From Pseudonocardia halophobica (GTDB taxonomy: Bacteria > Actinomycetota > Actinomycetes > Mycobacteriales > Pseudonocardiaceae): a stretch of 64,000 bases of DNA. Made by a program: the position numbers and the translations under genes. Every line of letters begins with the position of its first letter. Within the stretch, counting starts at the first letter, position 1. The notes under the pieces are model-generated. The model searched no databases, had not been told where the DNA came from, and saw only the letters and a list, made by a program, of their open reading frames with translations. Below are positions 7,388 to 15,215 of the stretch, piece by piece. The stretch is from positions 55,230 through 119,229 of the forward strand of contig NZ_BSFQ01000021.1 of assembly GCF_027922425.1 (NCBI RefSeq). Direction: 5' to 3'.

Positions 7388-7626
7388 GCGGCGGCTCCAC
7401 CCTCAAGCATCTGAAGCAGCGGCAGCCGCGGGATGAGGATGCGCCGGCCGACCTTGATGCTGGGCAGCTGCCCATCCTCGATGGCTCGGCTGACGGTCCG
7501 CGGGTCGAGGTGGAGGAGCCGAGCGCAGTCCGCCAGCGTGACGGTTGCGTCCGTCGACTGGCGGAGCCAGTTCAAGTCACGCGTTGATGCGCCGGTCTGT
7601 GTCCGCGCGGACAGGGCGGTCGCCAT
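7384..7626 (-). CDS. excisionase-like helix-turn-helix protein
   Basis: An 80-aa protein with one MerR/excisionase-type HTH: VTLADCARLLHLDPRTVSRA followed by IEDGQLPSIKVGRRILIPR, the characteristic wing with GRR. Such proteins bend DNA for excisive recombination or act as small regulators. It is the first gene of the leftward operon, divergent from the XRE repressor, as expected for the early operon of a temperate element. AGGAGG lies just upstream of the ATG. Confidence 0.85.
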   Translation of the reverse strand: MATALSARTQTGASTRDLNWLRQSTDATVTLADCARLLHLDPRTVSRAIEDGQLPSIKVGRRILIPRLPLLQMLEGGAAA

Positions 7627-7659
7627 AGCGGGCCTCCTGATCGAGCACCTGAGACGGTG

Positions 7660-7687
7660 CGGTCAAAACGATCGGTCAGATTGACCG
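7660..7687. promoter_or_regulatory. operator candidate in the repressor/excisionase divergent region
   Basis: CGGTCA (7673-7678), three bases, then TGACCG (7682-7687) form a perfect inverted repeat. A further direct copy of CGGTCA lies at 7660-7665. The sites lie between the divergent excisionase-like and XRE genes, where a lysogeny-type repressor would bind. Confidence 0.55.
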
Positions 7688-7774
7688 TCACGGCGCAGCA
7701 TGGCATACGGCCTCGGGCTACGTCCAGCCGCATTGCGCTACCACGCTCAACTTCCATGCGCTAAGGTCACCGCC

Positions 7775-8536
7775 GTGGTCGAAGACGAGGGTGACTGGGC
7801 TAGCGAGCTTGCCGCTCAGATCGGGCAGCGTGTGCTGCACTTCCGGCAGTGGCACAAGCCGAAGCTGAGCGTGCAGGTCGTAGCCGACCGGTGCGCTGCC
7901 GCTGGGCACCCGCTTGACCGGAGCGTCATCGCGAAGATCGAGAAGGGACAACGACGGACGGTCACCGTCGCAGACATCCTCGCCCTCGCCGCGGCGCTCG
8001 AAGTGACTCCCGTGGCGCTGATTTTCCCACTCGGAGAGCAGGAGGAATTCCAAGTTCTGCCGAATCGGCGGGTGACAACCTGGAGGGCTGTCCAGTACTT
8101 CATTGGCGACTCCAATAGCGTCGACTGGCGAGGAGATATCAGTCTTCGCGAGCGGGGGCAGTTGGTAAAGGCGGAGCCGGCCGAGTGGGAGAAGAGGTCG
8201 GGCACGTGGCTCATCGCAGCTTGGCGGCGTCACGACGAGTACGCGGAGCAGTGGGAGTCTGCCACTCAAACCGCTCTCCGCATCATCCGCGAAGTAGAGG
8301 AAGCCGAGGAGCTTCCGGAGAATCTCGCGATACGACTTCCGGAGACTGCCGATTGGGAGTCCGCCAAGGGGCGAGCGGAGGACATGCTACTCCTGCAGCA
8401 GGCGCATATTCATAGTCTTGTGCGAGCCATTGCGCGGCTTCGAGACGAGATCCGCGAAGCGGGTTTCAAGCCTCCGAGGATTCACGATCGCTACCTCGCG
8501 GACGCGGTCTTCGGCTACGAAGAGGACCCGGAGTGA
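7775..8536 (+). CDS. XRE-family transcriptional regulator
   Basis: A 253-aa protein with an N-terminal XRE-type HTH (about residues 12-75: SVQVVADRCAAAGHPLDRSV, then KIEKGQRRTVTVADILALAA) and a long helical C-terminal part. I chose the GTG at 7775, with AAGG 8 nt before it; an in-frame ATG at 7700 would add 25 residues. Divergent from the excisionase-like gene and overlapping the integrase start (GTGA), it is the probable repressor of the leftward operon. Actinobacterial integrative elements often pair such a regulator with integrase. Confidence 0.85.
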   Translation: MVEDEGDWASELAAQIGQRVLHFRQWHKPKLSVQVVADRCAAAGHPLDRSVIAKIEKGQRRTVTVADILALAAALEVTPVALIFPLGEQEEFQVLPNRRVTTWRAVQYFIGDSNSVDWRGDISLRERGQLVKAEPAEWEKRSGTWLIAAWRRHDEYAEQWESATQTALRIIREVEEAEELPENLAIRLPETADWESAKGRAEDMLLLQQAHIHSLVRAIARLRDEIREAGFKPPRIHDRYLADAVFGYEEDPE

Positions 8537-9750
8537 CGATCAGCAAGCGCAAGCGTCGCTCGGCAGGCGACGGCGGAATCTCGCCTTACCAGACAAAGAG
8601 CGGTGAGCGTTTCCTGATCAAGTACCGCGTGCCAGCTCCGGACGGGATCGGGACGAAGCAGGTTCTGCGACGCGGCTACACCTCACAGAAGGCTGCGGCG
8701 GCCGCGCTGAGGGAGGCACTCGTCGAGGTCGGTAAGGGGACGTATGTCGCCCCCACCAAGCTGACGCTCGGCGAGTACCTCACCGAGACGTGGTTGCCGG
8801 CGCTGCGCTTGAAGCCGTCAACGGAGGCGTCGTACCGGAAGAACGTCCGGCTGCACGTTGTCCCGCACATCGGCGGCGTGGCGCTCGCCGGCCTGACCGG
8901 GCAGAGGCTCACGGCTCTCTACCGGAAGCTGGAGTCCGAGGGGCGTGTTGACGGAGCTGGTGGCCTGTCGGCACGCACCGTGCGATACATCCACACGATC
9001 GTGCATCGCGCCCTTCGGGACGCCGTCGATGACGGGCTACTCGCGGCCAATCCGGCGGACAAGGCGAAGCCGCCGACGAACGCGCAGGCGAAGTCGCCGG
9101 AGCTGCGCTATTGGACGGCTGCGCAGCTCGCCGCGTTCCTCCAGTGGGCCAGGCGTGACGAGGACGAGCTGTTCCCGGCGTGGCAGCTCCTCGCCATGAC
9201 CGGGATGCGACGTGGTGAGGCGCTGGGGCTGCGCTGGAGCGACCTCGATGTCACCGCCGCTCGGGTCGCCATCCGCAGGAGCGCCGTGCTGGTGAAGCAC
9301 CATGGCGAGGGGGAGACGATCGAGATCGGCCCACCCAAGAATGGTCGCGCCCGGGTCGTGGACGTGGACCCCCGGACGGTCGCCGTGCTCCGGACGCACC
9401 GGGCCAGCCTGGCGGAGCTTGACCTGCGGCTTGCTCGGGATGAGGCGCTCGTGCTGCCGAGCAGGAACGGCGACGTCCGGCACCCCGAGCGCTTCTCTCG
9501 TTCCTTCGCCGCGAGCATTGCTCGGGCCGGGAAGGCGCTCGGCGACCAGGCTCCGCCGGCCATCCGTCTACACGACCTCCGGCACACGCACGCGACGATC
9601 CTGCTCCTGGCCGGCGAGCACCCGAAGGTGGTGCAGGAGCGCCTCGGGCACGCGACGATCTCCATCACGTTGGACGTCTACTCGCACGTCATCCCGACGA
9701 TGCAGCGTGAGGCGGCAGCCCGTTTCGCAGAGGCGGTGTACGGCTCGTGA
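8533..9750 (+). CDS. int: tyrosine-family site-specific integrase
   Basis: A 405-aa phage-type tyrosine recombinase. It has an N-terminal AP2-like arm-binding region (YQTKSGERFLIKYRVP), a core-binding SAM-like domain (LTLGEYLTETWLPALRLKPS) and a catalytic domain with Arg226 (TGMRRGEALGL), His347-x-x-Arg350 (HDLRHTHAT), His373 (LGHATI) and Tyr383 (LDVYSHV). All catalytic residues are present. The GTG start overlaps the XRE stop, so the two are co-translated. The gene ends 111 bp from the 3' end of tRNA-Leu, its presumed attachment site. Confidence 0.95.
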   Translation: MTISKRKRRSAGDGGISPYQTKSGERFLIKYRVPAPDGIGTKQVLRRGYTSQKAAAAALREALVEVGKGTYVAPTKLTLGEYLTETWLPALRLKPSTEASYRKNVRLHVVPHIGGVALAGLTGQRLTALYRKLESEGRVDGAGGLSARTVRYIHTIVHRALRDAVDDGLLAANPADKAKPPTNAQAKSPELRYWTAAQLAAFLQWARRDEDELFPAWQLLAMTGMRRGEALGLRWSDLDVTAARVAIRRSAVLVKHHGEGETIEIGPPKNGRARVVDVDPRTVAVLRTHRASLAELDLRLARDEALVLPSRNGDVRHPERFSRSFAASIARAGKALGDQAPPAIRLHDLRHTHATILLLAGEHPKVVQERLGHATISITLDVYSHVIPTMQREAAARFAEAVYGS

Positions 9751-9762
9751 GCCACGACGAAA

Positions 9763-9785
9763 ACCCCGCCGGGTATCAGCGGGGT
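9763..9785. terminator. hairpin after integrase
   Basis: ACCCCGC (9763-9769) pairs with GCGGGGT (9779-9785) 12 nt after the integrase stop. The loop and 3' flank also contain two direct copies of GGGTATCA (9771-9778 and 9782-9789), which could be recombinase arm sites. Confidence 0.5.
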
Positions 9786-9860
9786 ATCACTCGACCTGAT
9801 CGGCGCTCCGGGGCCGGTGCGATGTGGGCGCTGACCTGCGCACTCCTCGCCATGATCTTG

Positions 9861-9890
9861 TGTCCGAGGGGGGACTTGAACCCCCACCCC
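9861..9890. other. presumed attachment junction in the tRNA-Leu 3' end
   Basis: The 3' end of tRNA-Leu (T-arm plus acceptor strand) faces the integrase. Integrases of this type usually recombine within the tRNA 3' half and restore the gene. The exact core cannot be set without the other junction, which lies outside the window. Confidence 0.6.
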
Positions 9891-9944
9891 CTACTCGGGG
9901 ACTAGCACCTCAAGCTAGCGCGTCTGCCATTCCGCCACTCGGAC
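9861..9944 (-). tRNA. tRNA-Leu (anticodon GAG)
   Basis: On the minus strand GTCCGAG (acceptor 5') pairs with CTCGGAC at the 3' side, followed by discriminator A. The anticodon arm CTAGC-TTGAGGT-GCTAG gives anticodon GAG, reading CTC. A long variable arm (CCCCGAGTAGGGG region) and the T-arm with GTTCAAGTC are present. No CCA is encoded. The length of 84 nt fits a class II tRNA. Its 3' end is the integration site of the element at 1-9861. Confidence 0.95.
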
Positions 9945-10050
9945 CTGCACCGCCCGGGCCCGGCCCGGTGCGACCGTTGAAGCATAGCGGAGGCCTCCCG
10001 GGGCCCGCGCAGGGGCATGGGTGTGGGGCCGGGGTGGTAGGAACGTGGTC

Positions 10051-11367
10051 ATGACCGGCCCGCTCAGCGCGGTGGACGAGGTGGTCGAGCTCTGCTCGGA
10101 CCTCATCCGCATCGACACGTCCAACACCGGCGACCCGGAGACCGTCACGGGGGAGAAGGAGGCGGCGGAGTACGTCGCCGGGAAGCTCACCGAGGTCGGC
10201 TACGAGGTGGAGGTGCTCGACTCCGGGGCGCCCGGCCGCTCCAACGTGTTCTGTCGGCTGAAGGGGGCGGACCCGGAGCGCGGCGCGCTGCTGGTGCACG
10301 GCCACCTCGACGTCGTGCCGGCCGAGCCGAGCGAGTGGTCGGTGCACCCCTTCTCCGGCGCGGTGCAGGACGGCTACGTCTGGGGCCGCGGCGCCGTCGA
10401 CATGAAGGACATGGTCGCGATGACCATCGCGGTCGCCCGGCAGTTCAAGCGGGAGGGCTACGTCCCGCCGCGGGACATCGTGTTCGCCTTCGTGGCGGAC
10501 GAGGAGGCCGGCGGCTCGTACGGGTGCCAGTGGCTGGTGGAGCACCGGCCGGACCTGTTCGAGGGCGTGACCGAGGCGGTCGGCGAGGTGGGCGGGTTCT
10601 CGCTCACCCTGGGCCAGGACCGCCGCGTCTACCTGATCGAGTCCGCCGAGAAGAGCATGGCCTGGATGCGCCTGCGCGCCAAGGGTCGGCCCGGCCACGG
10701 CTCCTTCCTGCACGACGAGAACGCGGTGACCGTCCTGTCCGAGGCCGTCGCCCGGCTGGGCAACCACCGGTTCCCGCTGGTGATGACGGACACGGTGCGT
10801 GCCTTCGCCGACCAGATCCGCGAGCTCACCGGCATGGAGTTCCCGGACGAGGACATCGAGGGCGCCTTCGCCAAGCTCGGCCCGGTCGCGCGCATGGTCG
10901 GCGCCACGGTCCGCGACACGGCGAACCCGACCATGCTCAACGCCGGCTACAAGGCCAACGTGATCCCGTCGACGGCCGAGGCCGTGGTCGACTGCCGGGT
11001 GCTGCCCGGCCGTCGGGACGCCTTCCTCCGCGAGGTCGACGAGCTGCTCGGCCCGGACGTCGAGCGCGAGTGGATCCAGGACCTCCCGGCCCTGGAGACC
11101 GAGTTCGAGGGCCCGCTGGTCGAGGCCATGGCCGCGGCCCTGCGCACCGAGGACCCCGAGGCCAGGACCGTCCCGTACATGCTCTCCGGCGGCACGGACG
11201 CGAAGTCGTTCGTCCAGCTGGGCATCCGCTGCTTCGGGTTCGCCCCGCTGCGGCTGCCCCCGGACCTGGACTTCGCCTCGCTCTTCCACGGCATCGACGA
11301 GCGCGTGCCGGTCGACGCGCTGGAGTTCGGCGCCAAGGTCCTCGACCGCTTCCTGCGAACAGCGTGA
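10051..11367 (+). CDS. M20-family metallopeptidase (ArgE/DapE-like)
   Basis: A 438-aa cytosolic dizinc hydrolase of the M20 family (acetylornithine deacetylase / succinyl-diaminopimelate desuccinylase type). Metal-site motifs are VHGHLDVVP (about residue 82), GRGAVDMKD (about 115) and ADEEAGG (about 150). A dimerisation insert follows around residues 200-320, and SGGTDAKSF lies near the C-terminus. The ATG at 10051 is chosen; a GTG at 10046 is out of frame. The specific substrate cannot be predicted; length and motifs fit actinobacterial M20/M25/M40 dipeptidase-like proteins. An SDR gene follows after 34 bp, probably in the same operon. Confidence 0.9.
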   Translation: MTGPLSAVDEVVELCSDLIRIDTSNTGDPETVTGEKEAAEYVAGKLTEVGYEVEVLDSGAPGRSNVFCRLKGADPERGALLVHGHLDVVPAEPSEWSVHPFSGAVQDGYVWGRGAVDMKDMVAMTIAVARQFKREGYVPPRDIVFAFVADEEAGGSYGCQWLVEHRPDLFEGVTEAVGEVGGFSLTLGQDRRVYLIESAEKSMAWMRLRAKGRPGHGSFLHDENAVTVLSEAVARLGNHRFPLVMTDTVRAFADQIRELTGMEFPDEDIEGAFAKLGPVARMVGATVRDTANPTMLNAGYKANVIPSTAEAVVDCRVLPGRRDAFLREVDELLGPDVEREWIQDLPALETEFEGPLVEAMAAALRTEDPEARTVPYMLSGGTDAKSFVQLGIRCFGFAPLRLPPDLDFASLFHGIDERVPVDALEFGAKVLDRFLRTA

Positions 11368-11401
11368 GCAGGAACATGAGACAGAGCCTGAGGAACTGCT
11401 G

Positions 11402-12178
11402 ATGGATCTCACGGGCAAGGTCGCGCTGGTGACGGGCAGCGCCTCCGGCATCGGCGCGGCCGCGTCCCGGCGGCTGGCCGCGGCGGGCGCGCACGTGGTC
11501 GTCGCCGACCGCGACGGGGACGCCGCCGAGCTGGTCGCCGGGGAGATCGGGGGCACGGCCCGCGTCGCCGACGTCACCGACCCCGAGGCCGTCGCGGCAC
11601 TCGTCGCGGCGGCGGAGGAGGTCCAGGGGCACCTCGACGTGGTGCTGCTCAACGCCGGCATCACCTCGGGCCAGTCCGGGATCGCGGATCTCGACCTCGC
11701 CGGCTACCGGGCGATCATGGGCGTCAACCTCGACCACGTGGTCTTCGGGCTGGCCGCCGCGGTGCCGGCGCTGCGCCGGGCCGGGGGCGGCCGGATCGTG
11801 GCCACGGCCTCGCTCGCCGGCCTGGTCCCGATGCCGGGGGACGCGCTCTACACGGCCTCGAAGCACGCCGTCGTCGGGTACGTCCGGTCGGCGGCCCCGG
11901 TGCTGGCGACGGAGGGGATCGTGGTCAACGCGGTGTGCCCCGGCTTCGCCGACACCCCGCTGATCGCGCGCGCCAAGGCGCAGTTCGGCGACTTCCCGCT
12001 GCTCACGGCCGAGGACGTGGCCGCCGCGGTCGAGGCGATCCTCGAGCGCGGCGAGCCGGGCGAGTGCTGGTTCGTGCAGCCCGGGCGCGAGCCCGCGCCC
12101 TACGGCTTCCGCGGCGTGCCCGGGCCCAAGGGCGCCGGCGCGCCACCGCCGGTGGACTGGGAGACCGGGCGGGACTAG
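11402..12178 (+). CDS. SDR-family NAD(P)-dependent oxidoreductase
   Basis: A 258-aa classical short-chain dehydrogenase. It has a cofactor motif VTGSASGIGAA (residues 9-19), an acidic residue after beta-2 (VVADRDGD) suggesting NAD preference, LNAGIT, catalytic Ser in TASLAG and Tyr-x-x-x-Lys in YTASKHAVV. The last 20 residues are Pro/Gly-rich. The substrate is unknown. It follows the M20 peptidase closely and overlaps the convergent DUF5703 gene by 4 bp. Confidence 0.9.
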   Translation: MDLTGKVALVTGSASGIGAAASRRLAAAGAHVVVADRDGDAAELVAGEIGGTARVADVTDPEAVAALVAAAEEVQGHLDVVLLNAGITSGQSGIADLDLAGYRAIMGVNLDHVVFGLAAAVPALRRAGGGRIVATASLAGLVPMPGDALYTASKHAVVGYVRSAAPVLATEGIVVNAVCPGFADTPLIARAKAQFGDFPLLTAEDVAAAVEAILERGEPGECWFVQPGREPAPYGFRGVPGPKGAGAPPPVDWETGRD

Positions 12179-12423
12179 TAGGAGAGCTCCGGGAGCATCT
12201 GCCCGGTGCGCCGGCGGCGCAGCCACACCTTGCGCACCCCGCCCGGATAGAGCCGCACCCGTGACAGCTCCCACCCGGCGTACTCGGCCTGGATCGCGAG
12301 GCGCACCGCGGCGGTCAGCCGGGGGACGTCGCCGTCGATCCGGAGGGGGCGGTACTCCCAGTCCCCCTCCACGTGGGGTTTCCCGTCGGCGTCGACCGCC
12401 TCCACCGCACCGGTACCTGCCAC
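12175..12423 (-). CDS. DUF5703 family protein
   Basis: An 82-aa basic protein with the family signature EYRPLRI, LAIQAEYAGWELSRVRLYP and RKVWLRRRR. It is widespread in actinobacteria and of unknown function. The GTG start has AGGAGGT five nt upstream. The stop overlaps the convergent SDR by 4 bp. Confidence 0.85.
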   Translation of the reverse strand: MAGTGAVEAVDADGKPHVEGDWEYRPLRIDGDVPRLTAAVRLAIQAEYAGWELSRVRLYPGGVRKVWLRRRRTGQMLPELSY

Positions 12424-12447
12424 CGGTCACCTCCTGCCGTGCTCGCG

Positions 12448-12467
12448 ACCCCCGGTGAACCGGGGGT
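12448..12467. terminator. short GC-rich hairpin downstream of the aldo/keto reductase-like gene
   Basis: ACCCCCGG and CCGGGGGT pair around a TGAA loop, between the DUF5703 start and the end of the aldo/keto reductase-like gene. It probably terminates the latter. Confidence 0.55.
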
Positions 12468-12533
12468 TACGCGTCCACCATACGAGGGTGTCGCGGGCCG
12501 GTGCCAGGGTTGGGCAGGACCTTCGCAAACCGG

Positions 12534-13487
12534 TCAGGGCCCGGCGCTGACGTCGTCGAGCGCGGCCCTGATCTCCGGCGGCAGGGACACCGACTCGGTG
12601 GCCAGGGAGGCGGAGAGCTGGGCGGCGTCGCGGGCCCCGACGACGGCCGCGGCCACCCCGGGCCGGTCCCGCACCCAGGCCAGCGCGACGGCCAGGGGAG
12701 ACGTCCCGAGCCCGTCCGCCGCGGTGAGCACGGACTGGACGATCCGGGCGCTGCGCTCGTTGCGCCGCGCCTCGACGTAGGCCGCGAGGAGGGGCGAGGT
12801 CGCGCGCGAGTCCGCCGGCGTGCCGTCGGTGTACTTGCCGGTGAGCACCCCCCGCCCGAGCGGGGCCCAGGCGAGCAGGCCCAGGCCGTGGTGCCGGGCC
12901 GCGGGCAGCAGCTCGGCCTCGGGGCCGCGGTGCAGCAGCGAGTACTCCGCCTGCGCCGACACCGGGAGCACGACGTTGCCCAGGGCACGTGCCCGCTCGG
13001 CGACGGTGGCGAGCTGCCAGCCCGCGGGGGCGACCAGCCCGGCGTAGCGGACCTTCCCGCTCAGCACCGCGACCTGGATCGCCGAGAGCGTCTCCTCGAG
13101 CGGGACCTGCGGGTCCCAGCCGGGCAGCTGCCACAGGTCGAGCCGGTCGGTGCGCAGCCGCCGCAGGGTGGCGTCGAGGCCGTGCAACAGGGCGCCGCGG
13201 GCCGCCTGCCGGCCCAGCGCGCCGTCCGGCGGCCCGCCGCGGGCGGCGATCACCAGCTCGTCCCGGTCGACCAGGCCCGCCTCGAGATGGACGCCGAGGA
13301 CCTCCTGGGCGGTGCCGTCGCCGTAGACGTCGGCCGTCTCGACGAGCGTCCCGCCGCCCTCGACGAAGGCGAGGAGCTGCTCGCCCGCGCCGTCCGCGTC
13401 CGTGTCCTCGCCCCAGGTCATCGTGCCCAGACCGATCCGGGACACCTGCAGCCCCGACCCCCCGACCCTCCTGCGCAGCACCTCCAC
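12534..13487 (-). CDS. aldo/keto reductase-like protein with altered active site
   Basis: A 317-aa TIM-barrel protein of the aldo/keto reductase superfamily. It shows GLGTMTWGEDTDADGA at the N-terminus, TADVYGDG carrying the usual Asp and Tyr, and a C-terminal cofactor region with VVGARDAAQL. The segment that normally reads TK (catalytic Lys) is VIAARGG, and the usual YQLH (catalytic His) is LWQLPGW. Two of the four catalytic residues therefore appear replaced. It may not be a classical reductase. I chose the GTG at 13487; ribosome signals are weak. It is divergent from uppP with a short gap. Confidence 0.8.
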   Translation of the reverse strand: MEVLRRRVGGSGLQVSRIGLGTMTWGEDTDADGAGEQLLAFVEGGGTLVETADVYGDGTAQEVLGVHLEAGLVDRDELVIAARGGPPDGALGRQAARGALLHGLDATLRRLRTDRLDLWQLPGWDPQVPLEETLSAIQVAVLSGKVRYAGLVAPAGWQLATVAERARALGNVVLPVSAQAEYSLLHRGPEAELLPAARHHGLGLLAWAPLGRGVLTGKYTDGTPADSRATSPLLAAYVEARRNERSARIVQSVLTAADGLGTSPLAVALAWVRDRPGVAAAVVGARDAAQLSASLATESVSLPPEIRAALDDVSAGP

Positions 13488-13575
13488 GAGCCTGCCACCC
13501 GGGGGTGGGCCCGCGGCGGCCGACCCCGCCCTCGCTACCGTGACGCCCCGTGACCGCCACCCGGGACGACATCCG

Positions 13576-14397
13576 ATGAGCTGGCTCGAGGTCGTGGTGC
13601 TCGGCCTGGTCCAGGGACTGACCGAGTTCCTGCCGATCTCCTCGTCGGGGCACCTGCGGATCGTGTCCGGGCTGTTCTTCGGCCACGACCCGGGCGCCGC
13701 CTTCACCGCCGTGACCCAGATCGGCACCGAGCTCGCGGTGATCATCTACTTCGCCAAGGACATCGGGAACCTGGTGGCGACGTGGTTCCGCGGGCTGCGC
13801 GACCCCGAGGTGCGCGCGACCCAGGAGTACCGGATGGCCTGGATGGTCATCATCGGGACGATCCCGATCGGCGTGCTCGGCGTGCTGTTCAAGGACCAGA
13901 TCGAGACGGTCGCGCGCAACCTCTGGCTGATCGCGACCACGCTCGTGGTCTTCGGCATCCTGCTGGGCCTCGCCGAGCGCTACGGCCGGCAGGAGCGCCC
14001 GCTGGAGAAGCTGACCATGCGGGACGGGATCATCCTCGGCTTCGCACAGGCGATGGCCCTGGTCCCGGGGGTGTCCCGGTCCGGCGGCACGATCACCGTC
14101 GGCCTGTTCCTGGGCCTCGAGCGGGCCGCCGCCGTGCGCTTCTCGTTCCTGCTCGCCATCCCCGCCGTGTTCGCGTCGGGCCTGTTCACGCTCCCGGACG
14201 TCTTCGCGGGCGACGGGCCCTCGCCCGCCCAGATGATCGTGGCCGTGGTGATCGCCGGGGTGGTCGGCTACGCCGTGATCGCGTGGCTGCTCAAGTTCGT
14301 CGAGAAGAACACCGTCTACGTGTTCGTCGCCTACCGGATCGCGCTCGGCGTGGCGCTCATGGCGGCCCTCGCCATCGGCGCGGTCTCCGCCACCTAG
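13576..14397 (+). CDS. uppP: undecaprenyl-diphosphate phosphatase (BacA/UppP family)
   Basis: A 273-aa polytopic membrane enzyme that dephosphorylates undecaprenyl pyrophosphate to recycle the cell-wall lipid carrier. Both signature regions are present: GLVQGLTEFLPISSSGHL near residue 10 and PGVSRSGGTITVGLFLG near residue 165. About eight hydrophobic segments can be seen. The ATG at 13576 is followed directly by MSWLEVVVLG, the typical start of the family. A phosphatase-like gene follows 25 bp downstream. Confidence 0.95.
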   Translation: MSWLEVVVLGLVQGLTEFLPISSSGHLRIVSGLFFGHDPGAAFTAVTQIGTELAVIIYFAKDIGNLVATWFRGLRDPEVRATQEYRMAWMVIIGTIPIGVLGVLFKDQIETVARNLWLIATTLVVFGILLGLAERYGRQERPLEKLTMRDGIILGFAQAMALVPGVSRSGGTITVGLFLGLERAAAVRFSFLLAIPAVFASGLFTLPDVFAGDGPSPAQMIVAVVIAGVVGYAVIAWLLKFVEKNTVYVFVAYRIALGVALMAALAIGAVSAT

Positions 14398-14422
14398 GGT
14401 CCGGCACGTAGTCTCGATCGTC

Positions 14423-15154
14423 GTGACCACCCTGATCCTGCTCCGGCACGGCCGGTCGACGTCCAACACCGCCGGCGTGCTCGCCGGCCGGACGCCGGGC
14501 GTCGAGCTGGACGACAAGGGCCGCGAGCAGTCGGCGGCGGTGGTCGACCGGCTCGCGCCACTGCCGATCGCCGAGATCGTCACCTCGCCGATGCTGCGGT
14601 GCCGGCAGACGGTGACCCCGCTGGCCGGGGCCCGCGACCTGGTCCCGGTCGTCGAGGAGGACCTGTCCGAGGTCGACTACGGCGACTGGACCGGCGGGAA
14701 GCTGTCCGAGCTGGCCAAGGAGGACCTCTGGAAGGTCGTCCAGGCGCACCCGTCGGCGGCGGTGTTCCCCGGCGGCGAGGGGCTCGCCGGCATGCAGGCC
14801 CGCGCGGTCGCCGCGGTGCGACACCACGAGCGGCGGATCGCGGCCGCGCACGGGCCCCACGCGATCTGGGTCGCCTGCAGCCACGGAGACGTGATCAAGG
14901 CCGTGCTGGCCGACGCGCTGGCCACCCACCTCGACAACTTCCAGCGGATCGTGGTCGACACCTGCTCGATGTCGGTGGTGACCTACACGACGACCCGACC
15001 GTTCGTCGCCCGCGTCAACGACGTCGGCGGCGACGTCGCCTCGCTGGTCCCGCCGCCGCCGAAGGAGGGCGAGGAGGGGCAGGGCGACGGCACCCCCGAA
15101 CCGGCCGCCGAACCCTCGTCCGACGCCGTGGTCGGCGGCTCCACAGGGGCCTGA
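14423..15154 (+). CDS. histidine phosphatase family protein (MSMEG_4193-type)
   Basis: A 243-aa phosphoglycerate-mutase-fold protein: LLRHGRSTSNTAG at the N-terminus, SPMLRCRQT with the second Arg, a catalytic Glu region near EEDLSEVDYGDW, and SHGDVIKAV with the second His. The C-terminal 45 residues are acidic and Pro-rich and probably disordered. Actinobacteria conserve this gene next to DUF3090 and SCO1664-family genes, as here. GTG start. Substrate not known. Confidence 0.9.
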   Translation: MTTLILLRHGRSTSNTAGVLAGRTPGVELDDKGREQSAAVVDRLAPLPIAEIVTSPMLRCRQTVTPLAGARDLVPVVEEDLSEVDYGDWTGGKLSELAKEDLWKVVQAHPSAAVFPGGEGLAGMQARAVAAVRHHERRIAAAHGPHAIWVACSHGDVIKAVLADALATHLDNFQRIVVDTCSMSVVTYTTTRPFVARVNDVGGDVASLVPPPPKEGEEGQGDGTPEPAAEPSSDAVVGGSTGA

Positions 15155-15215
15155 CGAGCTCGTCGGCCACACCGGGGTGCCACGCCCGCGGGGTTGGCCT
15201 ACTCTGGGTTTTGCC

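Larger units (their letters stand above)
1..9861. mobile_element. phage-satellite-like integrated element (right part; left end outside window)
   Basis: The segment between the window start and the 3' end of a tRNA-Leu gene contains a tyrosine integrase beside the tRNA, a divergent XRE repressor and excisionase-like pair, a RepA-like AAA ATPase, an HK97-type major capsid protein, a prohead protease and an HNH nuclease. No portal, large terminase, tail or lysis gene is visible. The gene set resembles the phiRv1/phiRv2 prophage-like elements of M. tuberculosis and capsid-encoding phage satellites. No second copy of the tRNA 3' sequence is seen near position 1, so the left junction is outside the window. 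The base composition is slightly less GC-biased than the flanking chromosome. Confidence 0.85.

Noticed and set aside
12427..14583. 718-codon minus-strand open frame across the aldo/keto reductase and uppP region
   Set aside because: It is a shadow of uppP and the reductase-like gene; composition is Arg/Gly/Pro-rich and low complexity.
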